This document shows, piece after piece, positions 13,336 through 22,346 of a stretch of DNA of 64,000 nucleotides. A program made the translations under genes and the position numbers. The first letter of the stretch is position 1. Each line of letters begins with the position of its first letter. The notes beneath the pieces were generated by a model. It saw only the letters and a program-made list of their open reading frames with translations, was not told the origin of the DNA and searched no databases. The stretch is from Acidimicrobiaceae bacterium (GTDB lineage Bacteria; Actinomycetota; Acidimicrobiia; Acidimicrobiales; Ilumatobacteraceae), in assembly GCA_020637295.1 (NCBI GenBank), contig JACJWF010000003.1:298960-362959 (forward strand). Direction: 5' to 3'.

Positions 13336-15373
13336 CACAACCGTAGCCCCAGCGCCCGCCACCCGGCGCGGCGCCGAGGCAGCCGTCTACCACGGCGTCA
13401 CCATCCCAGATCCGTACCGCTGGCTGGAGGACGGCGACTCGCCCGAGACCCGGGCGTGGGTTGCCGCCCACTACCAGCGCACCCGACAGGCGCTCGATGC
13501 CCAGCCCACCAGGGCCCGGTGGCACGAGCGCCTTTCCGCGCTCACGGCGCTGCCCACCACGCTGGCAATCCAGGTGGCTGGGCGTCATCTGTTCACGCTG
13601 GAGCGCCCCGCCGGCGCCGATCAGTACGCGCTGGTCCTGCGCAGCGCCGTCGACCCCACGGTGCGGGTCCGCACCCTGCTGGACCCGGCATCCATGGCGG
13701 CCGACGCCGCCGTGGCCATCGACTGGTACCACCCCTCGCGCGACGGCAGCCTGGTGGCGTACGGCCTGTCCGAGGGCGGCACGGAAAACAGCGTCCTCCA
13801 TGTGATGGACGCCGCCACCGGGCAGGTCCTCCCCGTGCGCATCCCCGACACCCGGGCGGCCAGCGTCGCCTGGCTGGCCGACAACACCGGCTTCTGGTAC
13901 GCCCGCTACCCGGCGGGCGACGAGTACCACCGCCACATCCGCTTCCACCGCCTCGGCACCGACCCGGCCGACGACCCGGTGGTGTGGGACCGCCTGGTCA
14001 CCCCGGAGACCTGGCCCGACGTCAGCGCCAGTCGCGACGGCCGCCACGTGCTGGTGCACGCGATGGTCGGCTGGAGCCAGGTGGATGTCCACCTGCTGGA
14101 CACCACGACGGGGGAGTGGACTGCCGTGGTCGAGCGCGTCGAGGCCCAGACCGCCCTCCAGTTCGACGGCACCTCGGCCTCGCTCGTCGGCGTCACCACC
14201 CGCGGTGCGGACAACGGCCGGGTCGTCCGTGCCCCGCTGGCGAACCCCACCGAGTGGACGACCGTTGTCGCCGAACGGCCGGACAGCGTGCTCGGCGCGC
14301 TGGCCATCGAGGGCGACGGCCTGCTGCTCGCCGCCTCCACGGTGGCGGTCGACCGGCTGGAGCGCTACGCCGCGGACGGCACACCCGCCGGCACCGTCGA
14401 CCTCGGTGTCGCCGCCGTCGTCTCGCTGGATGCCGACGACGGGCAGGCGTTCCTCGCCCGCGGCACGTTCGGCGCCCCGGTCGATCTGCTGCACGTCGCC
14501 CCCGACGGCACCCTGCACCTCTGGGGCGACCCGGTGGACGCCAGCGTGCTCCCGGAACTGGCCGTCCGCCAGGTCGTCTACCCGTCGCTGGACGGCACCC
14601 AGATCCCGATGTTCGTGGCCCACCGGGCGGACGTCACCCCGTCGACCGACACCCCGCTGATCCTCACCGGCTACGGCGGGTTCGCCATCGCCGAATCGCC
14701 CGTGTGGATGCCCAACCTCGCCGCCTGGTGCGCGGCGGGCGGGGTGTACGCCATCGCCGGCCTGCGCGGCGGGTACGAATACGGCGAGGCCTGGCACCAG
14801 GCCGGCCGCCGGGCCAACAAGCAGCGGGTGTTCGACGACTTCCACGCCGCCGCCGACTGGCTGGTGGCCGAGGGCTTCACCAGCCGGGAACGCCTGGCCG
14901 TCCACGGCGGCTCCAACGGCGGCCTGCTGATGGGCGCGGCCATCACCCAGCGGCCCGACCTGGCGCCCGCCGTGTGGTGCGCCGTGCCGCTGCTGGACAT
15001 GATCCGCTTCCCGCAGTTCCTCATCGCCCGGCTGTGGACCGACGAGTACGGCGACCCGGACGTGGCCGAGGAGTTCGCCTGGCTGCACGCCTACTCGCCG
15101 TACCACCGGGTCGTCGAGGGCACCGCCTACCCGGCCATCCTGTTCACCACCGCCGAGGGCGACACCCGGGTGGACCCGTGCCACGCCCGCAAGATGGCGG
15201 CCCTCCTCACCCACGCCGGTGCCGGTCAGGAGGACCACCCGATCCTGCTGCTCCAGCACGGCCGGGCCGGGCACGGCGTCGGCAAGCCGGCGGCGATGCG
15301 GGTGGCCGAGGGCGCCGACGTGCTGGCGTTCTTCACCTGGCAACTCGACTTCGACGAGGTGCTCGCGCCATGA
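13328..15373 (+). CDS. Prolyl oligopeptidase family serine peptidase (S9A)
   Basis: The 681-residue protein has an N-terminal helix and seven-bladed beta-propeller (about 20-430), followed by an alpha/beta-hydrolase domain. The catalytic triad is Ser529 in GGSNGG, Asp612 in EGDTRVDP and His649 in RAGHGVG, spaced as in prolyl oligopeptidases (canonical 554/641/680). LEDGDSPET near the N-terminus is typical of the family. No signal peptide is seen, so it should act in the cytoplasm on short proline-containing peptides. GTG 13328 is the apparent start and overlaps bL37. The next gene starts in an ATGA overlap. Confidence 0.9.
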   Translation: MADTTVAPAPATRRGAEAAVYHGVTIPDPYRWLEDGDSPETRAWVAAHYQRTRQALDAQPTRARWHERLSALTALPTTLAIQVAGRHLFTLERPAGADQYALVLRSAVDPTVRVRTLLDPASMAADAAVAIDWYHPSRDGSLVAYGLSEGGTENSVLHVMDAATGQVLPVRIPDTRAASVAWLADNTGFWYARYPAGDEYHRHIRFHRLGTDPADDPVVWDRLVTPETWPDVSASRDGRHVLVHAMVGWSQVDVHLLDTTTGEWTAVVERVEAQTALQFDGTSASLVGVTTRGADNGRVVRAPLANPTEWTTVVAERPDSVLGALAIEGDGLLLAASTVAVDRLERYAADGTPAGTVDLGVAAVVSLDADDGQAFLARGTFGAPVDLLHVAPDGTLHLWGDPVDASVLPELAVRQVVYPSLDGTQIPMFVAHRADVTPSTDTPLILTGYGGFAIAESPVWMPNLAAWCAAGGVYAIAGLRGGYEYGEAWHQAGRRANKQRVFDDFHAAADWLVAEGFTSRERLAVHGGSNGGLLMGAAITQRPDLAPAVWCAVPLLDMIRFPQFLIARLWTDEYGDPDVAEEFAWLHAYSPYHRVVEGTAYPAILFTTAEGDTRVDPCHARKMAALLTHAGAGQEDHPILLLQHGRAGHGVGKPAAMRVAEGADVLAFFTWQLDFDEVLAP

Positions 15374-15969
15374 CCACCGTCGCCGAACTGCAGATCGCCG
15401 CGCCGGTCGCCCCGTGGCAACAACTCGGGCTGACCGTCGCCGACGGCACGTCGCGAGTCGGGGGCATCACCCTCCGCTTCGTCGATGGCCCCGGCCAGGG
15501 CGTCACGGGCTGGACGCTGGCGGACGCGCCCACGGATGCGACGGACATCGACGGCCTCGCGACCGGCCACGGCGAGCCGCCCACCGGCGAGCGGCCGCAG
15601 GACAGCCTCGGGATCCGCTCCTGGGACCACCTCGTGGTGATGACGTCGTCGCTGGAGCGCACCTGCGCCGCCATCGAGGCAGCCACCGCCGCACCGCTGA
15701 AGAGAATCCGCGAGGCCGGTGCCATCCGGCAGGGGTTCCACCGGCTCGGCGAGTTGATCATCGAGGTCGTCGAGTCACCGCAGGTCACCGGCCCCACAGC
15801 AGCGTTCTGGGGGTTCGTGTGGAACGTCCACGACCTGCACGACGTGTGCGACCGACTGGGGCCGGATGTCATCGGGCTGCCCAAGCCCGCGGTGCAGCCC
15901 GGGCGGTTCATCGCTACCGTGCGTGCAGGGTTCGGCCTCGGAGTGCCGCTCGCCCTGATGACACCATGA
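15370..15969 (+). CDS. VOC-superfamily (glyoxalase-like) protein
   Basis: The 199-residue product has a beta-alpha-beta-beta-beta repeat with the segments LGIRSWDHLVVMTSSLERTCAAI and RLGELIIEVVESP, as in the vicinal oxygen chelate fold. The first half is less conserved. Metal ligands are not obvious apart from His in WDHLVV and Glu in IIEVVE. It is coupled by ATGA overlaps both upstream and downstream, so it is transcribed with the peptidase and the cytochrome genes. The substrate is not predictable. Confidence 0.7.
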   Translation: MTTVAELQIAAPVAPWQQLGLTVADGTSRVGGITLRFVDGPGQGVTGWTLADAPTDATDIDGLATGHGEPPTGERPQDSLGIRSWDHLVVMTSSLERTCAAIEAATAAPLKRIREAGAIRQGFHRLGELIIEVVESPQVTGPTAAFWGFVWNVHDLHDVCDRLGPDVIGLPKPAVQPGRFIATVRAGFGLGVPLALMTP

Positions 15970-16409
15970 ACCCGGGAACCACGCGCCACCGCCCATCGAC
16001 CTGCAGTCGTATGGTCGTTGCCCGTGTCGCCCTCGCCGCTCCGCTGCTGGCGGGCGCTGTCGCCGCCTGCGGGGCCGATGCTGCCCCGTCCCGCCAACTC
16101 AGCGTGGAGGCTCAGAAGGGCGAGGCCGTCGCCCGGCGTGCAGGGTGCGCCGGCTGCCATGGTGGCGCAGATGGTGGGGCCACCATCGGCCCGTCGTGGG
16201 TCGGTCTGTGGGGCACCGGCGTGACGCTCGACGACGGCACTGTCGTCGAGTTCGATGAGCAGTTCGTGCGCACGGCCGTCCGCGATCCCGACGCCCAGCG
16301 GCCCGAGGGCACCTGGCTGCACATGCCGGCGTTCAGCGAGCGCCAGGTCAGCGAGGCCGACCTGCAGGCGCTGATCGTCTACCTCCGCGAGTTGGGGCCG
16401 TCCTCATGA
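15966..16409 (+). CDS. Membrane-anchored monohaem cytochrome c
   Basis: The 147-residue protein carries a lipoprotein-type signal (lipobox ending Cys35, AGAVAAC) and one haem c motif, Cys61-Ala-Gly-Cys64-His65. Met120 in LHMPAF is the distal ligand. A C-terminal helix LQALIVYLREL is typical of class I cytochromes. It would carry electrons outside the membrane, likely to a cytochrome oxidase, in line with the SCO1 and CtaG genes that follow in ATGA overlaps. The start could be ATG 15966 or a later Met at residue 16. Confidence 0.85.
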   Translation: MNPGTTRHRPSTCSRMVVARVALAAPLLAGAVAACGADAAPSRQLSVEAQKGEAVARRAGCAGCHGGADGGATIGPSWVGLWGTGVTLDDGTVVEFDEQFVRTAVRDPDAQRPEGTWLHMPAFSERQVSEADLQALIVYLRELGPSS

Positions 16410-17050
16410 GCCTGGATGCCGGCACCCGACGCACCGTCACGATCCTGGCCGTCTGCGCCGTGATCGTGCTGGCGCTGGGCATCACCGTGGGCGTGCTGCG
16501 CGAGGGCGGCGAGGCCGGCGCTGATGGCCCGGCCGTCGCGCTGGCCGAGCCCCTCCCCATGCCCGACGCCGTGCTCACCAACACCGACGGCACCCCGTAC
16601 GACCTGCGGACGGAGACCGCTGGCAAGGCCACCCTGCTGTACTTCGGCTACACCCACTGCCCCGACGCCTGCCCGATCCAGTTGAAGGTGCTGGCGGATG
16701 TGATGAAGACGCTCCAACCGGACGTGCGCGACCAACTCGAGGTCGTGTTCATCACCACCGACCCGGGTCGCGACACTCCGGAGATCATGCGCGCCTACCT
16801 GGATCAGTTCGACTCCACGTTCATCGGGCTCACCGGCACGGACTCCGAGTTGCAGGATCTGCAGATCGCCGCGGGCCTGCCGGTCGCGGTGGCCGAGCCG
16901 ATGGACGAGAACGGCGGGTACATCATCGGCCATGCCACCCAGGTGCTGGCGTTCGGCCCCGACGGGAACTGCAACGAGGTCTTCCCGCTGGGTGTCCGGG
17001 AGTCGGACTGGGCGGCGGCGCTGCCCGGCCTGGTAGGGGTGTCGTCATGA
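16406..17050 (+). CDS. SCO1/SenC copper chaperone for cytochrome c oxidase
   Basis: The 214-residue protein has an N-terminal membrane anchor (about residues 10-30) and a thioredoxin-like domain. The Cu ligands are Cys85-Pro-Asp-Ala-Cys89 in GYTHCPDACP and His176 in IIGHATQV, and FITTDPGRDTPE is characteristic. It delivers copper to the CuA site of oxidase subunit II or acts as its thiol reductase. Overlaps of 4 bases on both sides put it in one operon with cytochrome c and CtaG. Confidence 0.92.
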   Translation: MSLDAGTRRTVTILAVCAVIVLALGITVGVLREGGEAGADGPAVALAEPLPMPDAVLTNTDGTPYDLRTETAGKATLLYFGYTHCPDACPIQLKVLADVMKTLQPDVRDQLEVVFITTDPGRDTPEIMRAYLDQFDSTFIGLTGTDSELQDLQIAAGLPVAVAEPMDENGGYIIGHATQVLAFGPDGNCNEVFPLGVRESDWAAALPGLVGVSS

Positions 17051-17898
17051 GGTGGTGGTGCTCGCAGTTGTTCGAGGAGTGGTCGTGGACGCCGCGGCCG
17101 TACCTCGGCGTGTGGACGATCGTCGCCGGCCTGTGGCTGTCCCGGCACCTCTCGCTGCGCCGGTGGAAGGCCCGGCTCGGCACGTCCGGTGTCACCACCC
17201 GCCAGCGCTGGTGGTTCTGGCTCGGCCTGCTGACGTTCTGGCTCTCCAGCGACTGGCCGGTGGGCGCGCTCGGTGCCGGCTACCTGCTGATGGTCCACAT
17301 GGCCCAGTACCTGCTGTACACGTTCGCCGCCGCGCCGCTGCTGCTGCTGTCGATGCCCGAGTGGAAGCTCCGTGCGGTGGTCCAGCGCTTCCACCTGCAC
17401 GGCACGCTCAAGGTGCTGACCCGCCCGCTGCCGGCGGTCCTCCTGGCCAACGGGGTCCTCATCTCCACCCACATGCCGTGGACGGTGGACACCGTGCGGG
17501 TCAGCCAGATCGGCTCGTTCCTCCTCGACATCGTGTGGCTGCTGGCCGGGTTCCTGCTGTGGCTGCCGGTGATCAGCCCGATGGAGGAGTTCCGCGTGCG
17601 GTCGGTGCCGCTGCGCCTCGTGTACCTCTTCGGCGCGGCCGGCCTGACCCCGATGATCCCCGGCGGGATCTTCACGTTCGCCCGCTACCCCCTCTTCCGC
17701 ACCTATGAGATCGCCCCGCGGGTGGGGGTCAGCGCTCTCAGCGACCAGCAGATCGCCGGGGCGATGATGAGCGCGTTCGGCATGCCGGTGATCTGGATCG
17801 TGGCCGCGGTGGTCTGGTACCGGTGGGCCCGCGAGGAGGAACGGAACTCGCCACCGATCGTCCGCCGGCGGGTCGTCTCCGGGCCCGACCCCGGCTGA
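17047..17898 (+). CDS. CtaG-type (caa3) cytochrome oxidase assembly membrane protein
   Basis: The 283-residue protein has about seven transmembrane segments and conserved residues of the Caa3_CtaG family. These include the HMAQYLLYTFAAAPLLLLSMP segment, THMPWTVD and WLLAGFLLWLPVISP. It helps insert copper into subunit I of cytochrome oxidase. The start ATG overlaps the SCO1 stop by ATGA, ending a five-gene chain that begins with the prolyl oligopeptidase. Confidence 0.88.
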   Translation: MRWWCSQLFEEWSWTPRPYLGVWTIVAGLWLSRHLSLRRWKARLGTSGVTTRQRWWFWLGLLTFWLSSDWPVGALGAGYLLMVHMAQYLLYTFAAAPLLLLSMPEWKLRAVVQRFHLHGTLKVLTRPLPAVLLANGVLISTHMPWTVDTVRVSQIGSFLLDIVWLLAGFLLWLPVISPMEEFRVRSVPLRLVYLFGAAGLTPMIPGGIFTFARYPLFRTYEIAPRVGVSALSDQQIAGAMMSAFGMPVIWIVAAVVWYRWAREEERNSPPIVRRRVVSGPDPG

Positions 17899-17946
17899 CG
17901 CGACCTGACCCGCTCGCGCGGTGGCACGGCCGTAGACTTGCCGACG

Positions 17947-18867
17947 ATGTCGCGCTCCTACCGGTTCCTCGCGCTTGCACTGGCGGCACTGCTGGTGCTG
18001 GTGGGCGTGGCCAAGGTGCTGGACGGCGGCGAGTCCACGGATGCGTCGGTCACCGGCGTGCCCTCGGCCACCGAACCTGCCGGCGACGGCACCACCGCGG
18101 CGCCCGGCGGCGACACGGTCGCTCTGGCGGAGGGCCTGGTCACCGACGAGGTGGACGGCGACATGGAGACCACCAGCACCACGGCGCCGCCGCAGACGGC
18201 CGCGTGCAGCATCACCACCGTGCTCAAGCTCGGGTCGACCGGCGACGAGGTCGCCTGCCTGGAGCAGCAGTTGGCCGGCGACGGCTACCTCGCCACGGCG
18301 GCGGACGGCACGTTCGACGACACCACGGACACCGCGGTGCGTGCCTACCAGACGGCGCTCTCGCTGGAGGTGGACGGCATCGTCGGCCGCCAGACCGCCC
18401 AGGCGATGGGGATCTGGGCCGGGCCGCTCGGCCCCATGCCGGCCACGGACGCCGACTGCCCGTCGACCTCCCACGGCGCCATCGTCGACCGTGCCAACCA
18501 GCGCGCCGCGCTGTGCGAGAACGGTCACATCACCTACGAGTTCCCGATGACCTCGGCCTGGAGCCAGCCGGACCCGGGCACCTACCCGGTCTATGCCAAG
18601 GACCTTCACGCCAGTAGCAACCTCACCGGCCAGTACTCGGAGATGACCCACTTCGTGGCGTTCACCCGCGGCAAGTACAAGGGCGCCCGCATCGCCTTCC
18701 ACAGCGTGCCCACCTACAGCAATGGCGAGTACGTGCAGCCGCTGGAGTCCGTGGGCACCGCCGCCTACCACGGCGAGTCGTCCGGCTGCATCCGGGTGCT
18801 GCCCGACGATGCCGTGAAGATCTGGGACTGGCTGAGCATCGGCGACGAGGTCCACGTCATCAGCTGA
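17947..18867 (+). CDS. L,D-transpeptidase with peptidoglycan-binding domain
   Basis: The 306-residue protein has an N-terminal signal or anchor helix (about 6-24), a Thr-rich linker, and a PG_binding_1 domain (about 75-140, LKLGSTGDEVACLEQQLAGDGY). A YkuD catalytic domain follows, with the motif HGESSGCIRV. The nucleophile is Cys281 and the His at 276 completes the site. It forms 3-3 peptidoglycan crosslinks or attaches proteins to the wall. ATG 17947 is preferred over an upstream TTG at 17938. It stands alone, convergent with the nuclease gene. Confidence 0.9.
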   Translation: MSRSYRFLALALAALLVLVGVAKVLDGGESTDASVTGVPSATEPAGDGTTAAPGGDTVALAEGLVTDEVDGDMETTSTTAPPQTAACSITTVLKLGSTGDEVACLEQQLAGDGYLATAADGTFDDTTDTAVRAYQTALSLEVDGIVGRQTAQAMGIWAGPLGPMPATDADCPSTSHGAIVDRANQRAALCENGHITYEFPMTSAWSQPDPGTYPVYAKDLHASSNLTGQYSEMTHFVAFTRGKYKGARIAFHSVPTYSNGEYVQPLESVGTAAYHGESSGCIRVLPDDAVKIWDWLSIGDEVHVIS

Positions 18868-18895
18868 CGTGGTGAGGGAGCCCCCCTCACGCGCC

Positions 18896-19840
18896 TCAGT
18901 CGTCGATCTCGACCTCCGGGTCGTCGCCGCGGAGGTACGCCTGCCCTTCGGCGCAGTCCGCCGACAGCGGGCACCACCGGCAGGTCGGCCCGGTCCGCTT
19001 CACCGGGGTGCGGCCCTCCACCTGCAGTTCCACCAGGGCGTTGATCCCGTCCAGCGTGCGCCGAAGCGCGGCGCGCAGGACCCCCTCGTTGACGTGCTCC
19101 ACCACCGGCTCGGCGCTGTCCAGGTAGAACGTGGCCAGCAGGCGCGGCGGCACGTCGCGCACCAAGGTCTCCACGAGCGCGTAGAAGCGGAGGTCCTCCC
19201 GGTGGCGCGCGTTGACCCGGCCGGTCTTCAGGTCGATGATCAGCTTGCGGCTTTCCCGGCCCTGCGGGCGGCCCATCACCAGGTCCACCCGGGCGCGCAG
19301 CAGGATCGGCGCGTCCAGCGGCCACTGCGCCGCGGCCTCCGTCGCGGGGTTGGAGCGGCGGTCCAGCGGCGGGAAGGTCTCCATGAACTTGTTGACCCGC
19401 TCCACCGCCGCGCCGCGCAGGTCGGCCTCGTCGCCGGGGGAGAGGGCGGCGACCCAGCGGCCGAAGTCGCGCTCCTCGTCGCCCAGGCGGACCAGTGCAT
19501 CGTCCACGAGGTCCCGCGGGGTGGGCTCGCCGCGCCAGTTGACGAGGAGCTGGATGGCCTTGTGGGCGACCTGGCCGCGGGCGCGGGCGGGCGTCCATTC
19601 GAAGTCGTCCGGGGCGAGATGGTGGACCTCGCAGCCGTGCACGCTGGACAGGGTGTGCTTGGTGACGAACAGCGTGGCGTTGCCCAACCGGTCGGTGAAG
19701 TGGGCCAGCGCCTCGTTGGCCTCGTCGCGCACGTCGGCCACCAGGCCGGCGTCGAACACCAGCGGGTCGCCACTGCGCCGCAGGAGCGCGAGCGTGCGCT
19801 CCTGCGCCGGGGTCAGCACGGGGGGCGTCGGTTCCTGCAC
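18896..19840 (-). CDS. PD-(D/E)XK nuclease, RecB/Cas4-like, with probable Fe-S cluster
   Basis: The 314-residue protein carries His93 in the helix before the core, Asp185 (RARVDLVMG), and Asp203-Leu-Lys205 (LIIDLKTGR), the RecB-family catalytic pattern. Cys70 near the N-terminus with Cys287, Cys290 and Cys296 at the C-terminus (CRWCPLSADC) match the four-Cys Fe-S arrangement of Cas4/AddB-type nucleases. No cas genes are nearby, so this is likely a chromosomal DNA-processing nuclease. The TIGR/COG2887 type is common in actinobacteria. It is transcribed toward the L,D-transpeptidase gene. Confidence 0.85.
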   Translation of the reverse strand: MQEPTPPVLTPAQERTLALLRRSGDPLVFDAGLVADVRDEANEALAHFTDRLGNATLFVTKHTLSSVHGCEVHHLAPDDFEWTPARARGQVAHKAIQLLVNWRGEPTPRDLVDDALVRLGDEERDFGRWVAALSPGDEADLRGAAVERVNKFMETFPPLDRRSNPATEAAAQWPLDAPILLRARVDLVMGRPQGRESRKLIIDLKTGRVNARHREDLRFYALVETLVRDVPPRLLATFYLDSAEPVVEHVNEGVLRAALRRTLDGINALVELQVEGRTPVKRTGPTCRWCPLSADCAEGQAYLRGDDPEVEIDD

Positions 19841-19927
19841 GGCGCCGACACTACCCAGCAGGTGTCACAGTGCCCTGGCTGCCGGGCGCCCGGAAACTCC
19901 ATCACACCCTTCTGGCACCATGCAGCC

Positions 19928-20251
19928 ATGTCCACCAACCAGACCGCGCTCGAGTTCGCCCACGCAGCCCGCCTCCTCGGGCGCGAGGCGCGCCGCCGCG
20001 GCCTGGTGGCCCCCAGCTACCGCTGCCCGCCGCGCCTGGTCGGGGTCCAGCGGTCGTTGCGCCGCTACCCGTCGGGCGCGGTGGTGGCCGTGCAGCTGAA
20101 GGGGCGTCCGTGGGTGGCCGTGCTCGGCGACATGATCGAGGGGGTCGTGGTGGTCAACCGGCTCACACCTCCCCATGCGGACCGGTTGCGGACGGAGTTG
20201 TGGTCTGCGCTGGGCGTGGAGGTCCAGGGGGAGGTGGCGAAGGTGGCGTGA
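19928..20251 (+). CDS. Conserved small actinobacterial protein of unknown function
   Basis: The 107-residue product is basic in the first half (GREARRRGLVAPSYRCPPRLVG). It then has a beta-rich part (AVVAVQLKGRPWVAVLGDMIEGVVVVNRL) and a short helix (ADRLRTELWSALG). I recognise the general type, conserved proteins next to nuclease or repair genes in actinobacteria, but no function. It is divergent from the PD-(D/E)XK nuclease by 87 bp, so the two may share a control region. Confidence 0.65.
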   Translation: MSTNQTALEFAHAARLLGREARRRGLVAPSYRCPPRLVGVQRSLRRYPSGAVVAVQLKGRPWVAVLGDMIEGVVVVNRLTPPHADRLRTELWSALGVEVQGEVAKVA

Positions 20252-20267
20252 ACAGCGCAGGGCGCCG

Positions 20268-22268
20268 TCAGTCGGGCAGGTAGGCCACCAGCACCACGGA
20301 CTGCCCCTCCGGCACGCTGCTGGCAGCACCGGACAGGTCGTCCAGGGCCAGCGCCTCAGGTCCCATCACGAACACCAGCACGAAGGACCCGTCTGGCGTC
20401 AGGAAGGCGGCGCGCACCGTGTCGCCGAGGTCGGTCACCGGCTCCGAGCCCAGGCTCCGGTAGCCGTCAGCCCCGAAGGCTGCGATGTAGGCGTCCGCCG
20501 CCTGTTGGGGGCTCATCGAGGTCAGCCGGGTCTCGCCGTAGCCGGTCGTGTCGGTCAGGCCGATCGCCGCGGTCAGGGCCGGCAGGCTCACCGGGTCGCC
20601 CACGCCCGGCGGCGTGGGTAGGTCACCCCACCACGACGGGCGTTCCACCACCGGGTCCGGGTCGCACACGGCGCCGTCATCGGGCAGCGTCATGTCGGCC
20701 AGGGTGGCGGCTTCGGCATCGGTCACGCACGTGCTGACCAGCATCTGGCCGTGGCCCTCGCCGGTGTAGGTCAGCAGGGTCGCGCTCGGCCCCAGCTCGC
20801 CCACCATCTCCTCCGCCCAACGGTACGGGGTGGCCGGGTCGTTCTGACCGCCGACCACCAGGATCGGTGCGGTGCCGCTGTAGTTCAGCTCCACCACCGG
20901 CTGGTCGTCCATCAGGTCGTCGCAGCTGCCGCCGTCGTACTGGAGATCCTCGAGGGTGATGTCCTTGCTGAAGCGCGGGGCCTTCTCGCGTAGCTCGTCG
21001 AGGAGGGCCTGCGGGTCGGGGACGGGCTGGTCCTCGATGCCGCTCGCGCACTGGATGATCGGGAACGACTGGAACAAGGTGTTGAACGTGCCGTCCGGGT
21101 TGCGCCCCTCATAGCCGTCGGCGAGGGCGAACAGGGGGTCGCTGTCGCCGGCCTCCGCCCTGGCCAGCGCGTCGGCCAGCACCGGCCACTCGGATTCGCT
21201 GTAGAGGGCTGCGGTGGTGGCCGTGTCCATCACGGCCTGGTTGCCCAGGCGGCCGTCGCTGCCGGGCACCGGGTTGTCGTCCAGTTGCTGGCGGAGGGCA
21301 TCCCACCGGGCGCCCACATCGCCGGCGGTGAACGGGCAACTGGCGTCGCCCTTGCACCAGGCGGCCCAGTTGTCGAACGCTTCCTCGAACCCGACCAGCT
21401 GGGTGAGGTACTGCTCCTCCGGGGTGTCGCCGTTGGGCTCGTAGGCGCTGTCGAGGACCATCGCCCGCACGCTGTCGGGGAACATGGTGGCGTAGACGCC
21501 ACCGAGGTAGGTGCCGTAGCTGATGCCGAGGTAGCTGACCTGGTCGTCGCCCAGCCCGAGCCGCATCATCTCCATGTCGCGGGCGGTGTTGGCCGTGCTG
21601 TAGAAGCGCAGGGTGTCGCCGTAGCGGTCCTGGCAGCCGTCGGCGAACCCGGTGGCGCTCTCCTGCAGCAGGCGGATCTCCTCCGCCGTGTCCGGGGTGT
21701 CGTCGAGGTAGAGGTGCTCGTCGAGGAAGGCGTCGTCCAGGCAGCGGATGCCGCCGCTGCGGTCCACGCCCCGCGGGTCGAAGCCGACGATGTCGAACCG
21801 CTCCAACCCGAGGCCGCTCTGGATGTAGTCGCCGCTGTAGGCGATGAAGTCGAAGCCGGACCCGCCGGGGCCGCCAGGGTTGAACAGGACCGCGCCGATG
21901 CGGCTCCGTTGTGCCGGCTGGCGCACGAGGGCAAGGTCGACGCTGTCGCCGTCCGGGTTGTCGTAGTCCAGCGGCACGGTGAGCGTGGCGCACTCCAGGT
22001 CCGCGTTGCCGTCGGCGGCTTCGTCGTCGCACGGCCCCCAGGTGATCGGCCCCGGGTCGGGCACGGTCGGCCCGGCCGGGTCGGTGGTGACCGTCGTATC
22101 GGCTGGCCCGGTGGTGTCGGTGGGTTCCGTCGTCGTGGTGGTGGACCCCTGGTCGGTGCCACCCTGCTCGGCGCGCATGGCCGTGGCCCGCACCCCCGGG
22201 TCGTTGCTGCAGGCCGCCACCGTCAGTGCCGTCACCGCCAGGCCGATCACCGTCACCCGTCGCCGCAT
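20268..22268 (-). CDS. TAP-like alpha/beta hydrolase lipoprotein (tripeptidyl aminopeptidase family)
   Basis: The 666-residue protein has a lipoprotein signal ending Cys20 (LTVAAC), a Thr-rich linker and an alpha/beta-hydrolase core. The oxyanion loop is GGPGGSG, nucleophile Ser250 in GISYGTY, Asp477 in GGQNDPATP and His506 in GEGHGQM. This order matches secreted actinobacterial peptidases with a C-terminal TAP domain. About 130 residues beyond that core (from about 530) form an extra domain of unknown role. It probably cleaves short peptides at the cell surface. Confidence 0.88.
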   Translation of the reverse strand: MRRRVTVIGLAVTALTVAACSNDPGVRATAMRAEQGGTDQGSTTTTTEPTDTTGPADTTVTTDPAGPTVPDPGPITWGPCDDEAADGNADLECATLTVPLDYDNPDGDSVDLALVRQPAQRSRIGAVLFNPGGPGGSGFDFIAYSGDYIQSGLGLERFDIVGFDPRGVDRSGGIRCLDDAFLDEHLYLDDTPDTAEEIRLLQESATGFADGCQDRYGDTLRFYSTANTARDMEMMRLGLGDDQVSYLGISYGTYLGGVYATMFPDSVRAMVLDSAYEPNGDTPEEQYLTQLVGFEEAFDNWAAWCKGDASCPFTAGDVGARWDALRQQLDDNPVPGSDGRLGNQAVMDTATTAALYSESEWPVLADALARAEAGDSDPLFALADGYEGRNPDGTFNTLFQSFPIIQCASGIEDQPVPDPQALLDELREKAPRFSKDITLEDLQYDGGSCDDLMDDQPVVELNYSGTAPILVVGGQNDPATPYRWAEEMVGELGPSATLLTYTGEGHGQMLVSTCVTDAEAATLADMTLPDDGAVCDPDPVVERPSWWGDLPTPPGVGDPVSLPALTAAIGLTDTTGYGETRLTSMSPQQAADAYIAAFGADGYRSLGSEPVTDLGDTVRAAFLTPDGSFVLVFVMGPEALALDDLSGAASSVPEGQSVVLVAYLPD

Positions 22269-22346
22269 GGCTTCACCGTAGCCAAGCGGGGCGCGACCAT
22301 CCGGTCGGCGCCGCTTGCTCCCGACTGCTGGCTGGGTTGAGATGGG

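Noticed and set aside
13456..15969. An 837-codon open frame on the plus strand, overlapping the peptidase and VOC genes
   Set aside because: Arg/Pro/Gly-rich composition, no domains, and it overlaps genes with intact catalytic motifs in another frame. It is a high-GC shadow, and its end is simply the real VOC gene.
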